This document shows positions 1 to 6,277 of a stretch of DNA of 10,485 nt, piece after piece. Where the stretch lies: positions 1-10,485 of the forward strand of contig DATKWS010000241.1 in assembly GCA_035529435.1 (NCBI GenBank), written 5' to 3'. Position numbers and translations under genes: made by a program. The DNA is from DATKWS01 sp035529435 (lineage in GTDB: Bacteria; Krumholzibacteriota; Krumholzibacteriia; Krumholzibacteriales; Krumholzibacteriaceae). Numbering within the stretch: position 1 is the stretch's first letter; each line of letters starts with the position of its first letter. The notes below the pieces were generated by a model, which was not told the DNA's origin, made no database searches, and was given only the letters and a program-made list of their open reading frames with translations.

Positions 1-1
1 C

Positions 2-226
2 AGTGGTGACACGGCGGTGGTGGTGGCGCAGAATCACAATCCCCACCTGTTGCACCGTCCAACCGTGGTGTTGCTGAGGGATTGCGAGTCCGATGAGCCG
101 GAACAGCGGCAGATCGATCTGGCGGTCAAGTCGCCCGAACAGCCCGTCTATCCTTACAGAATCGTCGGGACGATCTACGACAGGAATGCAGAGCAGCAGA
201 AAACAGGTTGCTTCCTGACGAAGTAG
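2..226 (+). CDS. C-terminal fragment, probable HD-GYP family protein
   Basis: The frame is open from the left window edge to a TAG stop at 224-226, so 74 codons of the end of a longer gene are visible. A GTG at 17 could be read as a start but is more likely internal. The fragment reads GDTAVVVAQN near its start, then RPTVVLLRD, then QIDLAVKSPEQP and a final PYRIVGTIYD. This order (a small beta-strand V-V-V segment, R-P-x-V followed by hydrophobic residues, then a D-L-A step) resembles the tail found after the HD domain in many HD-GYP cyclic-di-GMP phosphodiesterases. The catalytic HD and GYP motifs lie outside the window, so the assignment rests on the tail alone. The last residues after YDRN are polar and probably disordered. 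It could be another protein with a similar C-terminal beta region. Confidence 0.45.
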   Translation, partial: SGDTAVVVAQNHNPHLLHRPTVVLLRDCESDEPEQRQIDLAVKSPEQPVYPYRIVGTIYDRNAEQQKTGCFLTK

Positions 227-361
227 ACGAAGCGTCCTCATGACCGGCGACCATTTTTTCCCCGGTGATACGATACCGACAACTTTCTAGCGTGCGCCGT
301 ATTGACGCATCACCGCGGCCTTCCGTGCCCGTTCGATTTCGGTACATCATGGAATGCGGTA

Positions 362-390
362 TGGACGATTCTTCCCGGATCGGCTACACT
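362..390 (+). promoter_or_regulatory. Weak candidate sigma70-type promoter upstream of the first repeat protein
   Basis: TGGACG at 362-367 and TACACT at 385-390 are separated by 17 bases and each matches the sigma70 consensus at four of six positions. Transcription from here would begin near 397 and give a leader of about 26 bases before the ATG at 423. Two 4/6 hexamers can arise by chance, so this is only the best candidate in the 227-422 gap. I see nothing else convincing in that gap. Confidence 0.22.
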
Positions 391-422
391 CGATTCATCG
401 ATATTCCGAACGAAATGTGGCT

Positions 423-1838
423 ATGAAGGTTAACCTCGAATCAGGTTTTATGCCGGTGATTTTCCTGATGGTGGCTGTCGCCATCGCCGCGGTCCCCTGC
501 GCCCGGGCCCAATGGACGGTGAACGGGACCGTTGTCCGTGAAATGGTCAACGCGCAGCGCCCGCCGCGGGTCGTCCCCGACGGCGCCGGTGGGGCGATCG
601 TCGTATGGAAGGATTTCCGGTACGGGGGATGGGACATATACGCGCAGAGGATAGCTCCGGACGGTACGATGTTGTGGGGGGGCGGGGGAGCGCCCGTCTG
701 CACGGAACGGCATGCCCAGCACTGGATATCGATGGTACCGGACGGAGCCGGCGGCGCCCTCGCTGTTTGGATGGACATGCGGAGGGGTTGGGATATCTAC
801 GGCCAGCATATCGATTCGAAGGGCGGAGTGCTGTGGAAATCGAACGGGAACGCCATCTGTCTCGAGACGGGACAGAAGGCCTGCCTCGTATCGGCGGGTG
901 ATGGCGCGGGAGGTTCCATCGTCGTCTGGGTCGATATGAGAAGCGGCCGGAAGGAGCTCATCGCCCAGCATGTGAACGGCGGGGGCAAGATATTCTGGGG
1001 GAGGGAGGGGATCGCGTTCTGCCGGGAGTCGGATCTGCAATGGCATCCGGCCATCGTCATGGATGGGGAGGGCGGTGCGATCGTCGCCTGGCAGGACAGG
1101 CGCGACGGCACCTGGGATATCCATGCACAGAGGTTGAACTCGATGGGGGAATCGCAGTGGAATGCGGCCGGCGTTCGCGTGTGCGCGGCGCCGGAGGATC
1201 AATTCTTCCCGGTACTCGTATCGGACGGCGACGGTGGAGCGCTCGTTGCGTGGTACACCCGGCAAAGGGACGATCGAAATGTCTTCATGCAGCGGATCGA
1301 TGCTTCGGGTGGCGGTGCATGGCGCACGGAAGGCGTCGCCGTGAGCACCGCGTCCGGAAGCCGGTGGAAACCGCGGATCGCGCCGGATACCGCGGGGGGC
1401 GCGATCGTTGCGTGGGTCGATGACCGGAACGGGAACCGGGATATCTTCGCCCAGAGGATCGATGCCGCGGGAGCGCTCCGGTGGCATACCGGTGGGGTCG
1501 CCCTCTGTACCGCAGCCGGGGATCAGTGGGCGCCTGAGATCATCGCGGACGGCGAAGGTGGCGCGATCGTCACATGGCATGACATGCGGGACGACTATCG
1601 CGATGTGTACGCGCAGAGGATCGGCATGTCCGGCGCCCCGCTATGGGCCGAGAACGGCGTGGCGATCTGCACCGAGGCCGAGCCCCAGGTGGTTCCACAA
1701 CTCGTGATCGACGACAACGCGGGGGCGATCGTCGTGTGGCTCGACCTTCGCAAGGACGATTACACGGCGGATATCTATGCAGGCAGGGTCGATCGGAACG
1801 GAGTGCCTAGGTATGAAAGCGCCGGTACCGTGAAATAG
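423..1838 (+). CDS. Secreted eight-repeat protein, predicted beta-propeller (paralogue 1)
   Basis: A 471-residue exported protein of unknown role. The start chosen is the ATG at 423, because it opens a typical signal peptide: a charged MKVNLE start, a hydrophobic stretch at about 10-25, and an A-R-A site with predicted cleavage after residue 29. The open frame extends upstream to an ATG at 354, but that would add 23 polar residues before the signal. No strong ribosome binding site is visible. The mature chain is built entirely from eight repeats. Each has a D-G-x-G-G-A-I-V-x-W-x-D-x-R core, then D-I-Y-A-Q-R-I-D, then a second Trp, then G-V-x-x-C. The core Trp residues are at 62, 116, 169, 223, 277, 331, 385 and 439, a period of 54. 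A repeated four-strand-like unit of this length in an exported protein suggests one propeller blade per repeat. There is no C-terminal sorting domain, membrane anchor or enzyme motif. A close paralogue lies 40 bases downstream on the same strand, so the two are probably co-transcribed. No named family was recognised. Confidence 0.9.
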   Translation: MKVNLESGFMPVIFLMVAVAIAAVPCARAQWTVNGTVVREMVNAQRPPRVVPDGAGGAIVVWKDFRYGGWDIYAQRIAPDGTMLWGGGGAPVCTERHAQHWISMVPDGAGGALAVWMDMRRGWDIYGQHIDSKGGVLWKSNGNAICLETGQKACLVSAGDGAGGSIVVWVDMRSGRKELIAQHVNGGGKIFWGREGIAFCRESDLQWHPAIVMDGEGGAIVAWQDRRDGTWDIHAQRLNSMGESQWNAAGVRVCAAPEDQFFPVLVSDGDGGALVAWYTRQRDDRNVFMQRIDASGGGAWRTEGVAVSTASGSRWKPRIAPDTAGGAIVAWVDDRNGNRDIFAQRIDAAGALRWHTGGVALCTAAGDQWAPEIIADGEGGAIVTWHDMRDDYRDVYAQRIGMSGAPLWAENGVAICTEAEPQVVPQLVIDDNAGAIVVWLDLRKDDYTADIYAGRVDRNGVPRYESAGTVK

Positions 1839-1878
1839 ATACCGGCAAGAGGTATCGCGGGCTGGTGATAACGGAAGT

Positions 1879-3276
1879 ATGCGGAATGCGGCGGGAATAT
1901 TGTTTGCCTGTATCGTGACGATGGGTGTGGTGCACGTTTCTTCCTCACGTGCCCAGTGGGTGCGCGGGGGGACGCCGGTCTGCGATCTTACGGGCCGGGA
2001 GACGGATCCGTGTATTGTGAACGATGGTTATGGGGGCGCCATCATCGTGTGGTGCGACCGGCGACACGAAAACGTCGACATCTACGCGCAGCGGGTTACG
2101 GCGGACGGCCGCCCCGCATGGACCACGAATGGAATTCCGGTCAGTATGGCGATCGGGCGCAAGTCCGAGGTCAAGGTCGTATCGGACGGGGCCGGGGGGG
2201 CCATCGTCGTATGGACGGACCGCCGCGTCGAATGGGATATATTCGCGCAGCGTGTGCGCTCCGATGGGGAGATCGCGTGGGCGCTCGACGGTGTGCCGGT
2301 ATGCATGGCCGGCGACGAGCAGGAATCCCACTCGATAACGACCGATGGGAGTGGCGGAGCGATCGTAAGTTGGGTAGACCTCCGGTTCGGCTGGGACGAA
2401 TATTGCATGTATGCACAGAGGATCGATTCGGCGGGGAGTCCCCTGTGGGACGGGGACGGTGTGCAGATACACAAATCGACAAAGGGGCTCGGACATCCGC
2501 AGATGGTGCCGGATGGTGAGGACGGCGTCATCATTACCTGGAGTGAAATGTGGGGCAACGAGGCGGCACAATACGCGCAGCGGATAAACGGCTTCGGTGA
2601 TCGCATGTGGGAGGGGAGCGGTGCGCTGCTCTCCGGCCCGCAGGCACATCGCAGCGCCGCCTGGATCGTGCAGGATGGGGCGGGTGGCGCGATCTTCACT
2701 TGGTGGGACGAGCGCGGTGATTATCGCGGTATCTTCGCGCAGCGCATGGACGGGGAGGGAAGGGTCCAGTGGAGAAAAAATGACGCCGTCGTGTGCGTCG
2801 GGCCCGGAAACCAGATGTATCCGCGCCTGATACGGGATGACAGGGGGGGCGCGATACTCGTGTGGCATGACGGTCGTAATTCGAGCTGGGATATTTACGC
2901 ACAGCGCCTCGATGGCAGGGGAAGGATCGAATGGAATAGAGGCGGTGTGCCGGTCTGCACGGCCGACGGCCACCAGAGACACCCGCGTATCGTTCCGGAC
3001 GGCACCGGAGGCGCCTACATCCTGTGGAGCGACGAGCGAAACGGTACCGGCAACAGCGATATCTACGGGCAGAGAATCGACGCGGACGGCAAGTCCCTGT
3101 GGCGGGAGAACGGGGAACCGTTGATCACGGAGCCGGGCGATCAGTTCTTTCCGGAAGCCGTTTCAGACGGTGAGCACGGGGTGATTCTCACGTGGACGGA
3201 CGGGCGTCCCGGCGCGGGAGGGATTTACGCCCTCCGGCTCGACCCGAAGAACATGTCAGGGATGCACGGGAACTGA
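1879..3276 (+). CDS. Secreted eight-repeat protein, predicted beta-propeller (paralogue 2)
   Basis: A 465-residue paralogue of the preceding gene. The ATG at 1879 opens a signal peptide (MRNAAG, then a hydrophobic run at about 7-20) with predicted cleavage after the S-R-A at residue 25. GGAAG lies only one base before the ATG, too close to be an ideal ribosome binding site, so translation may be coupled to the upstream gene. The mature chain again consists of eight W-x-D-x-R / D-I-Y-A-Q-R repeats, with core Trp at 58, 112, 165, 221, 275, 329, 383 and 439. Repeats 3 and 7 carry two-residue insertions. Repeat 4 is the most degenerate, with W-S-E-M-W in place of W-x-D-x-R. The final strand seen at the C-terminus of paralogue 1 is replaced here by a short Gly/Met/His/Asn tail. 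As in its neighbour, no sorting signal or catalytic motif is visible. The likely role is an exported binding or structural propeller; that is inference. Confidence 0.9.
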   Translation: MRNAAGILFACIVTMGVVHVSSSRAQWVRGGTPVCDLTGRETDPCIVNDGYGGAIIVWCDRRHENVDIYAQRVTADGRPAWTTNGIPVSMAIGRKSEVKVVSDGAGGAIVVWTDRRVEWDIFAQRVRSDGEIAWALDGVPVCMAGDEQESHSITTDGSGGAIVSWVDLRFGWDEYCMYAQRIDSAGSPLWDGDGVQIHKSTKGLGHPQMVPDGEDGVIITWSEMWGNEAAQYAQRINGFGDRMWEGSGALLSGPQAHRSAAWIVQDGAGGAIFTWWDERGDYRGIFAQRMDGEGRVQWRKNDAVVCVGPGNQMYPRLIRDDRGGAILVWHDGRNSSWDIYAQRLDGRGRIEWNRGGVPVCTADGHQRHPRIVPDGTGGAYILWSDERNGTGNSDIYGQRIDADGKSLWRENGEPLITEPGDQFFPEAVSDGEHGVILTWTDGRPGAGGIYALRLDPKNMSGMHGN

Positions 3277-3312
3277 GGCCCCCGTCATTGATCGAAATTT
3301 GTCGTATAGCTC

Positions 3313-3341
3313 TTGAGCTGGAAATGTGATATTGGTATAAT
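3313..3341 (+). promoter_or_regulatory. Sigma70-type promoter of the ABC exporter gene
   Basis: A TTGAGC -35 hexamer (3313-3318) and a perfect TATAAT -10 hexamer (3336-3341) are separated by the optimal 17 bases. A TGG just before the -10 also fits an extended -10 element. Transcription should start near 3348, giving a leader of about 20 bases before the ATG at 3369. This is the best promoter match in the window. The -35 hexamer lies within a 12-base dyad, AGCTC-TT-GAGCT (3308-3319), which could be an operator. Confidence 0.8.
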
Positions 3342-3352
3342 GCGGGACGGGT

Positions 3353-3360
3353 AAAGGGGA
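3353..3360 (+). promoter_or_regulatory. Ribosome binding site of the ABC exporter gene
   Basis: AAAGGGGA ends eight bases before the ATG at 3369. It supports that ATG as the start and fits the short leader predicted from the promoter just upstream. Confidence 0.7.
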
Positions 3361-3368
3361 CTCGAGCC

Positions 3369-5162
3369 ATGAAGAAGATCGTACATGATGTCAGATCCGC
3401 GCTTGAGATCATGAAGCGCAAGCCGGAGTACGAGAAATTCCGGTTTTCGGATCTCAAGCCGTTGCTTCCGTACCTGAAGCCGCACTGGCGCAAGGGCGTC
3501 GTGGCGTCGATACTTCTCTTCTTCGTATCCCTCATTGCACTCCCCGTCCCGTACCTCACGAAATATCTCGTCGATGATGTCTTCGTGTCGAAAAACTTCA
3601 GGATCCTGCATATCATCGTCCTGGCCATGGTCGGCCTTCAACTCGCCAAACTGATCGCCTCCTTTCTCATGAATTACCTCTTCACCGTCCTGAACCAGAA
3701 GATACTCATAACAGCAAAAAAGGATTTGTTCCAGCGCCTTCTCCGGCTGCCGATATCCTTTTTCGACAAGACGCAGACGGGGTACATCCTCTCGAGAATC
3801 GGGGAGGTGGGGGGACTGGGTCTCTTCTTCTCGAGCTCGATCGTGCGTCTCATTGTCGGATTCATCGAGTTTATCCTCTGCCTCGGCATACTGTTCTACC
3901 TCCACTGGAAGCTGACAATCCTAGCCCTGTGCATCCTGCCGTTCTACTTTCTGGCGACCAAGTACTTCTCGAAGGGGATCAGGGTATCGACGCTGGAACT
4001 CTACGAGAAATCCGCCGTGGTCTCGCGGAATATCCAGGAATCCCTTTCCGGCATCAACGTGATCAAGGCGTTTGCGACGGAGGAACGGGAAGCCAACAAG
4101 ATCAACACGAGCCTCATCAACCAGTTCAGGAGCAATATCCTCCAATCGATCCTCTTCTCGATATCGAGCGAGATCATCATGCTGGTCTCGGCACTCGGTG
4201 GATTCGCCATACTCTGGTACAGCGGCACCGAGATCATGCGTACAAACTTCACCATCGGTCAGTACGTCGCCTTCGCGGGGTATCTGGGAAAACTGTACGG
4301 ACCGACGCAGCAGATAGCGTCGATGGGCCTCACGCTGCAGCCAGCCGTCACCTCGTTGAGGCGTATCTCCGAGCTGCTGGGACTCGTGACCGAGGAGGAG
4401 GACGAGAACAGGGTCGTACGCGTCTCATCGCTCAACGGTGAAGTCGTTTTCGATGGTGTCTCGTTCTGCTACGACGGCAGGAATGAAGTGCTGCACGACG
4501 TGAGTTTTCGTATCAGGCCGTCCGATATGGCCGCGTTCGTCGGTCCGAGCGGATCGGGAAAAACGACGATCATCCGCCTGATACTCGGGTTCTACAAACC
4601 GACGAAGGGAAGCATACTCATGGGCGGCAACGATATCAACTCCCTGGTACTGACGAACCTCCGGGAACGTGTGGGGATCGTCTCGCAGAATATTTTCCTC
4701 TTCAACGATACGGTGAAAAACAATATCAGGTACAGCAAGATCGATGCGGCCGACGACGAGGTCATACGCGCCTCAACGGTGGCTGGCGCTCATGAATTCA
4801 TCATGAATCTGCCGAACGGATACGATACGAGGGTCGGTGAACGGGGAACGACGCTCTCCGGCGGACAGGTGCAGCGGATAGCGATCGCCCGGGCGATACT
4901 GAAAGACCCGGATATACTGATATTCGACGAGGCGACCTCGCATGTCGACGACGAGACCGAACGGGCGATCCAGAAGGGGGTAGAGGATCTCTTCAGGGGA
5001 AAAACACGAATTGTCATCTCCCACCGCCTCTCATCCATCAAGCACGCGGACAAGATCTTCGTGCTGGAGAACGGCGCGATCGCCCGAACCGGCACCTACC
5101 ACCAGCTCTATTCCGGAGACCGGTCGGAGTTCATACCTCCCGGCGAGATCGATGCCGTCTGA
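3369..5162 (+). CDS. ABC exporter half-transporter (transmembrane plus ATPase domains, MsbA/multidrug type)
   Basis: A 597-residue inner-membrane protein with a type-IV (exporter) ABC fold that should act as a homodimer or heterodimer. A cytosolic N-terminal extension of about 42 residues precedes six predicted membrane helices, at roughly 43-68, 78-105, 156-178, 181-200, 262-284 and 294-310. The nucleotide-binding domain follows and appears intact. It has an A-loop Tyr near 368, Walker A GPSGSGKTT (392-400), Q-loop Gln440, signature LSGGQ (496-500), Walker B ILIFD (516-520) with catalytic Glu521, D-loop SHVD (524-527, where SALD is usual) and switch His552. Length and order are normal for the family that includes MsbA lipid flippases and multidrug exporters. 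Substrate cannot be read from sequence. No second half-transporter lies next to it, so a homodimer is the simpler guess. The gene has its own promoter and ribosome binding site, so it is probably a single-gene transcript. Confidence 0.95.
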   Translation: MKKIVHDVRSALEIMKRKPEYEKFRFSDLKPLLPYLKPHWRKGVVASILLFFVSLIALPVPYLTKYLVDDVFVSKNFRILHIIVLAMVGLQLAKLIASFLMNYLFTVLNQKILITAKKDLFQRLLRLPISFFDKTQTGYILSRIGEVGGLGLFFSSSIVRLIVGFIEFILCLGILFYLHWKLTILALCILPFYFLATKYFSKGIRVSTLELYEKSAVVSRNIQESLSGINVIKAFATEEREANKINTSLINQFRSNILQSILFSISSEIIMLVSALGGFAILWYSGTEIMRTNFTIGQYVAFAGYLGKLYGPTQQIASMGLTLQPAVTSLRRISELLGLVTEEEDENRVVRVSSLNGEVVFDGVSFCYDGRNEVLHDVSFRIRPSDMAAFVGPSGSGKTTIIRLILGFYKPTKGSILMGGNDINSLVLTNLRERVGIVSQNIFLFNDTVKNNIRYSKIDAADDEVIRASTVAGAHEFIMNLPNGYDTRVGERGTTLSGGQVQRIAIARAILKDPDILIFDEATSHVDDETERAIQKGVEDLFRGKTRIVISHRLSSIKHADKIFVLENGAIARTGTYHQLYSGDRSEFIPPGEIDAV

Positions 5163-5246
5163 CGGCATGGTGATACAGGACGCGCGAAGACACAGGAGCA
5201 CGGAATCCATACCGGGCAACGGAAAGCCCCCCTTCATCTTTTTGCG

Positions 5247-5263
5247 AAATCGGAACGATTTTT
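5247..5263 (+). terminator. Weak terminator-like hairpin after the ABC exporter gene
   Basis: AAATCG (5247-5252) can pair with CGATTT (5256-5261) around a three-base GAA loop and is followed by two more T residues, so the 3' side reads as five T in a row. It sits 85 bases after the exporter stop and before the next promoter, the right place for a terminator. The six-pair stem is AT-rich and therefore weak. Confidence 0.3.
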
Positions 5264-5285
5264 AATGCAACGTTACCGGGCACTC

Positions 5286-5294
5286 TGGTAAAAT
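5286..5294 (+). promoter_or_regulatory. Extended -10 promoter for the barrel / secreted protein pair
   Basis: TGG followed by TAAAAT (5289-5294) forms an extended -10 element and matches the TGG-TATAAT arrangement of the exporter promoter. At the usual distance there is only a poor -35 (ATGCAA at 5265-5270 or TGCAAC at 5266-5271), which is common for extended -10 promoters. Transcription would begin near 5301. The dyad TTACC (5273-5277) and GGTAA (5287-5291) overlaps the -10. Confidence 0.5.
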
Positions 5295-5307
5295 GCATCC
5301 CATTAAC

Positions 5308-5316
5308 AAGGAGGAG
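5308..5316 (+). promoter_or_regulatory. Strong ribosome binding site deciding the start at 5320
   Basis: AAGGAGGAG is close to a perfect Shine-Dalgarno sequence. It lies three to five bases before the ATG at 5320, but downstream of the in-frame ATG at 5293. It therefore fixes the start at 5320, which also begins a clean signal peptide. Confidence 0.85.
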
Positions 5317-5319
5317 TGT

Positions 5320-6249
5320 ATGGACGCAACAACAGTGCGCACGGGGATCGGCTGTCTTATGCTGATACTTCTCTGCGCGGCATCAGCATCGGCGCAGATC
5401 GAGGATCAGCTGTCGGTCTACACTGGTGCGAACGCGATCGGGTACATGCAGCCCCTGGCCGATGCGTTCGGAGCAGATCTGAACGCCAGTCTGTTCCACT
5501 CAGCGGAGATTGCACGGATTGGTTTTCATTTCCGTCTCGAATTCCCGATCATGGGAGTAATCTTTTCTGATGACGATCGTACATTCACCGCGGTGACCGA
5601 AGGTGATTTCTCACCGGAGCAGCGGGTGCAGGCGCCGACCATTATCGGATCGGGTGAAGCAAAGGTTGTAACTGGTTATGGTGGAACGAGTTACGCGTTT
5701 CCGGGAGGATTCGATCTCAACTCGTTCGCCATCGCGGTGCCGCAGCTTCGTATCGGTTCCGTGTTCGGTACGGAGGCCATACTCCGCTATTTCTCGATCA
5801 ACACCGGCGACGTCGAGCTCGGTGACCTCGGACTCTTCGGATTCGGAATACGTCACAGCGTGTCCCAATACCTCGGCCCTGTGTTCCCCGTGGATATCGC
5901 CGCGGGATTTTTCTGGCAAAAGTTCAAGCTCGGCGAGAACAAGGATGGAGACGACCTGATATCCGTTAAAGCGTTCACGATCGGCGTGCAGGCGAGCAAG
6001 AAGTTCGCCGTATTCGTACCGTACACGGGGCTGTCCTACGACACGTCGTCCATGGATGTAGCGTATGTGAACGACAGCTCGGGTGCGGAGGAGAGGATAG
6101 ATCTCGATTTCGATTCGACCAAGACGGTGCACTGGACAATCGGCATGATGATAGACCTTATATACCTGAACGCGTTTGCAGAATACAACATCGCCGGCCA
6201 GAGCAGCTTCTCGTTCGGATTGGGAATTGGATTTGGAGTCGGCATCTGA
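5320..6249 (+). CDS. Exported beta-barrel-like protein resembling DUF6588
   Basis: A 309-residue exported protein, probably in the outer membrane. The start is set by the strong ribosome binding site. Residues 1-25 form a signal peptide, with a hydrophobic LMLILLCAA core and an A-S-A cleavage site before Gln26. The mature N-terminus contains NAIGYMQPLADAFGADLNAS. From memory, this pattern together with the later P-Q-L-R-I-G, G-T-E-A-I-L-R-Y and I-R-H-S-V-S-Q-Y-L-G segments matches the DUF6588 family, whose members are predicted porin-like barrels of unknown function. The rest alternates polar and hydrophobic residues and ends in a Gly/Phe-rich amphipathic strand, FSFGLGIGFGVGI, as expected of a barrel, although the last residue is Ile rather than the usual Phe. 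A secreted protein gene follows after 28 bases and is probably co-transcribed. Function is unknown; the family assignment is recall and was not searched. Confidence 0.85.
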   Translation: MDATTVRTGIGCLMLILLCAASASAQIEDQLSVYTGANAIGYMQPLADAFGADLNASLFHSAEIARIGFHFRLEFPIMGVIFSDDDRTFTAVTEGDFSPEQRVQAPTIIGSGEAKVVTGYGGTSYAFPGGFDLNSFAIAVPQLRIGSVFGTEAILRYFSINTGDVELGDLGLFGFGIRHSVSQYLGPVFPVDIAAGFFWQKFKLGENKDGDDLISVKAFTIGVQASKKFAVFVPYTGLSYDTSSMDVAYVNDSSGAEERIDLDFDSTKTVHWTIGMMIDLIYLNAFAEYNIAGQSSFSFGLGIGFGVGI

Positions 6250-6261
6250 GCATCGGTGTGC

Positions 6262-6269
6262 AAGGAGAG
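6262..6269 (+). promoter_or_regulatory. Ribosome binding site deciding the start at 6278
   Basis: AAGGAGAG ends eight bases before the ATG at 6278. The open frame runs upstream into the barrel gene, to 6176, but this site and the signal peptide that begins at 6278 fix the start here. Confidence 0.8.
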
Positions 6270-6277
6270 TGATCGAT

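Noticed and set aside
243..266. ACCGG / CCGGT arms around a T-rich stretch after the first gene fragment
   Set aside because: Only five pairs, and the six T residues lie inside the loop instead of after the stem, so it does not fit an intrinsic terminator.
441..1580. Long open frame (379 codons) on the minus strand opposite the first repeat protein
   Set aside because: It is the antisense shadow of the repeats: its composition is Pro/Arg-rich, it has its own repeated pattern only because the sense strand repeats, and the plus frame has a signal peptide and regular motifs.
480..1820. Regular repeats of about 162 bases considered as DNA repeats or a CRISPR-like array
   Set aside because: The periodicity is at protein level; the copies differ a lot in nucleotides and stay in one reading frame without spacers, so this is a protein repeat.
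1821..1846. Inverted repeat GCCGGTA / TACCGGC spanning the stop codon of the first repeat protein
   Set aside because: Seven-base arms around a 12-base loop with no T-run, and the next gene follows at once; too weak to call a terminator. At most it could affect expression of the second gene.
1945..2982. Long open frame (345 codons) on the minus strand opposite the second repeat protein
   Set aside because: Same explanation: a GC-rich antisense shadow without motifs or a ribosome binding site, against a well-supported plus-strand gene.
3285..3905. 206-codon minus-strand frame overlapping the ABC exporter N-terminus
   Set aside because: It is charged, low in hydrophobic residues and has no motif, and the opposite strand holds an intact transporter with promoter and ribosome binding site.
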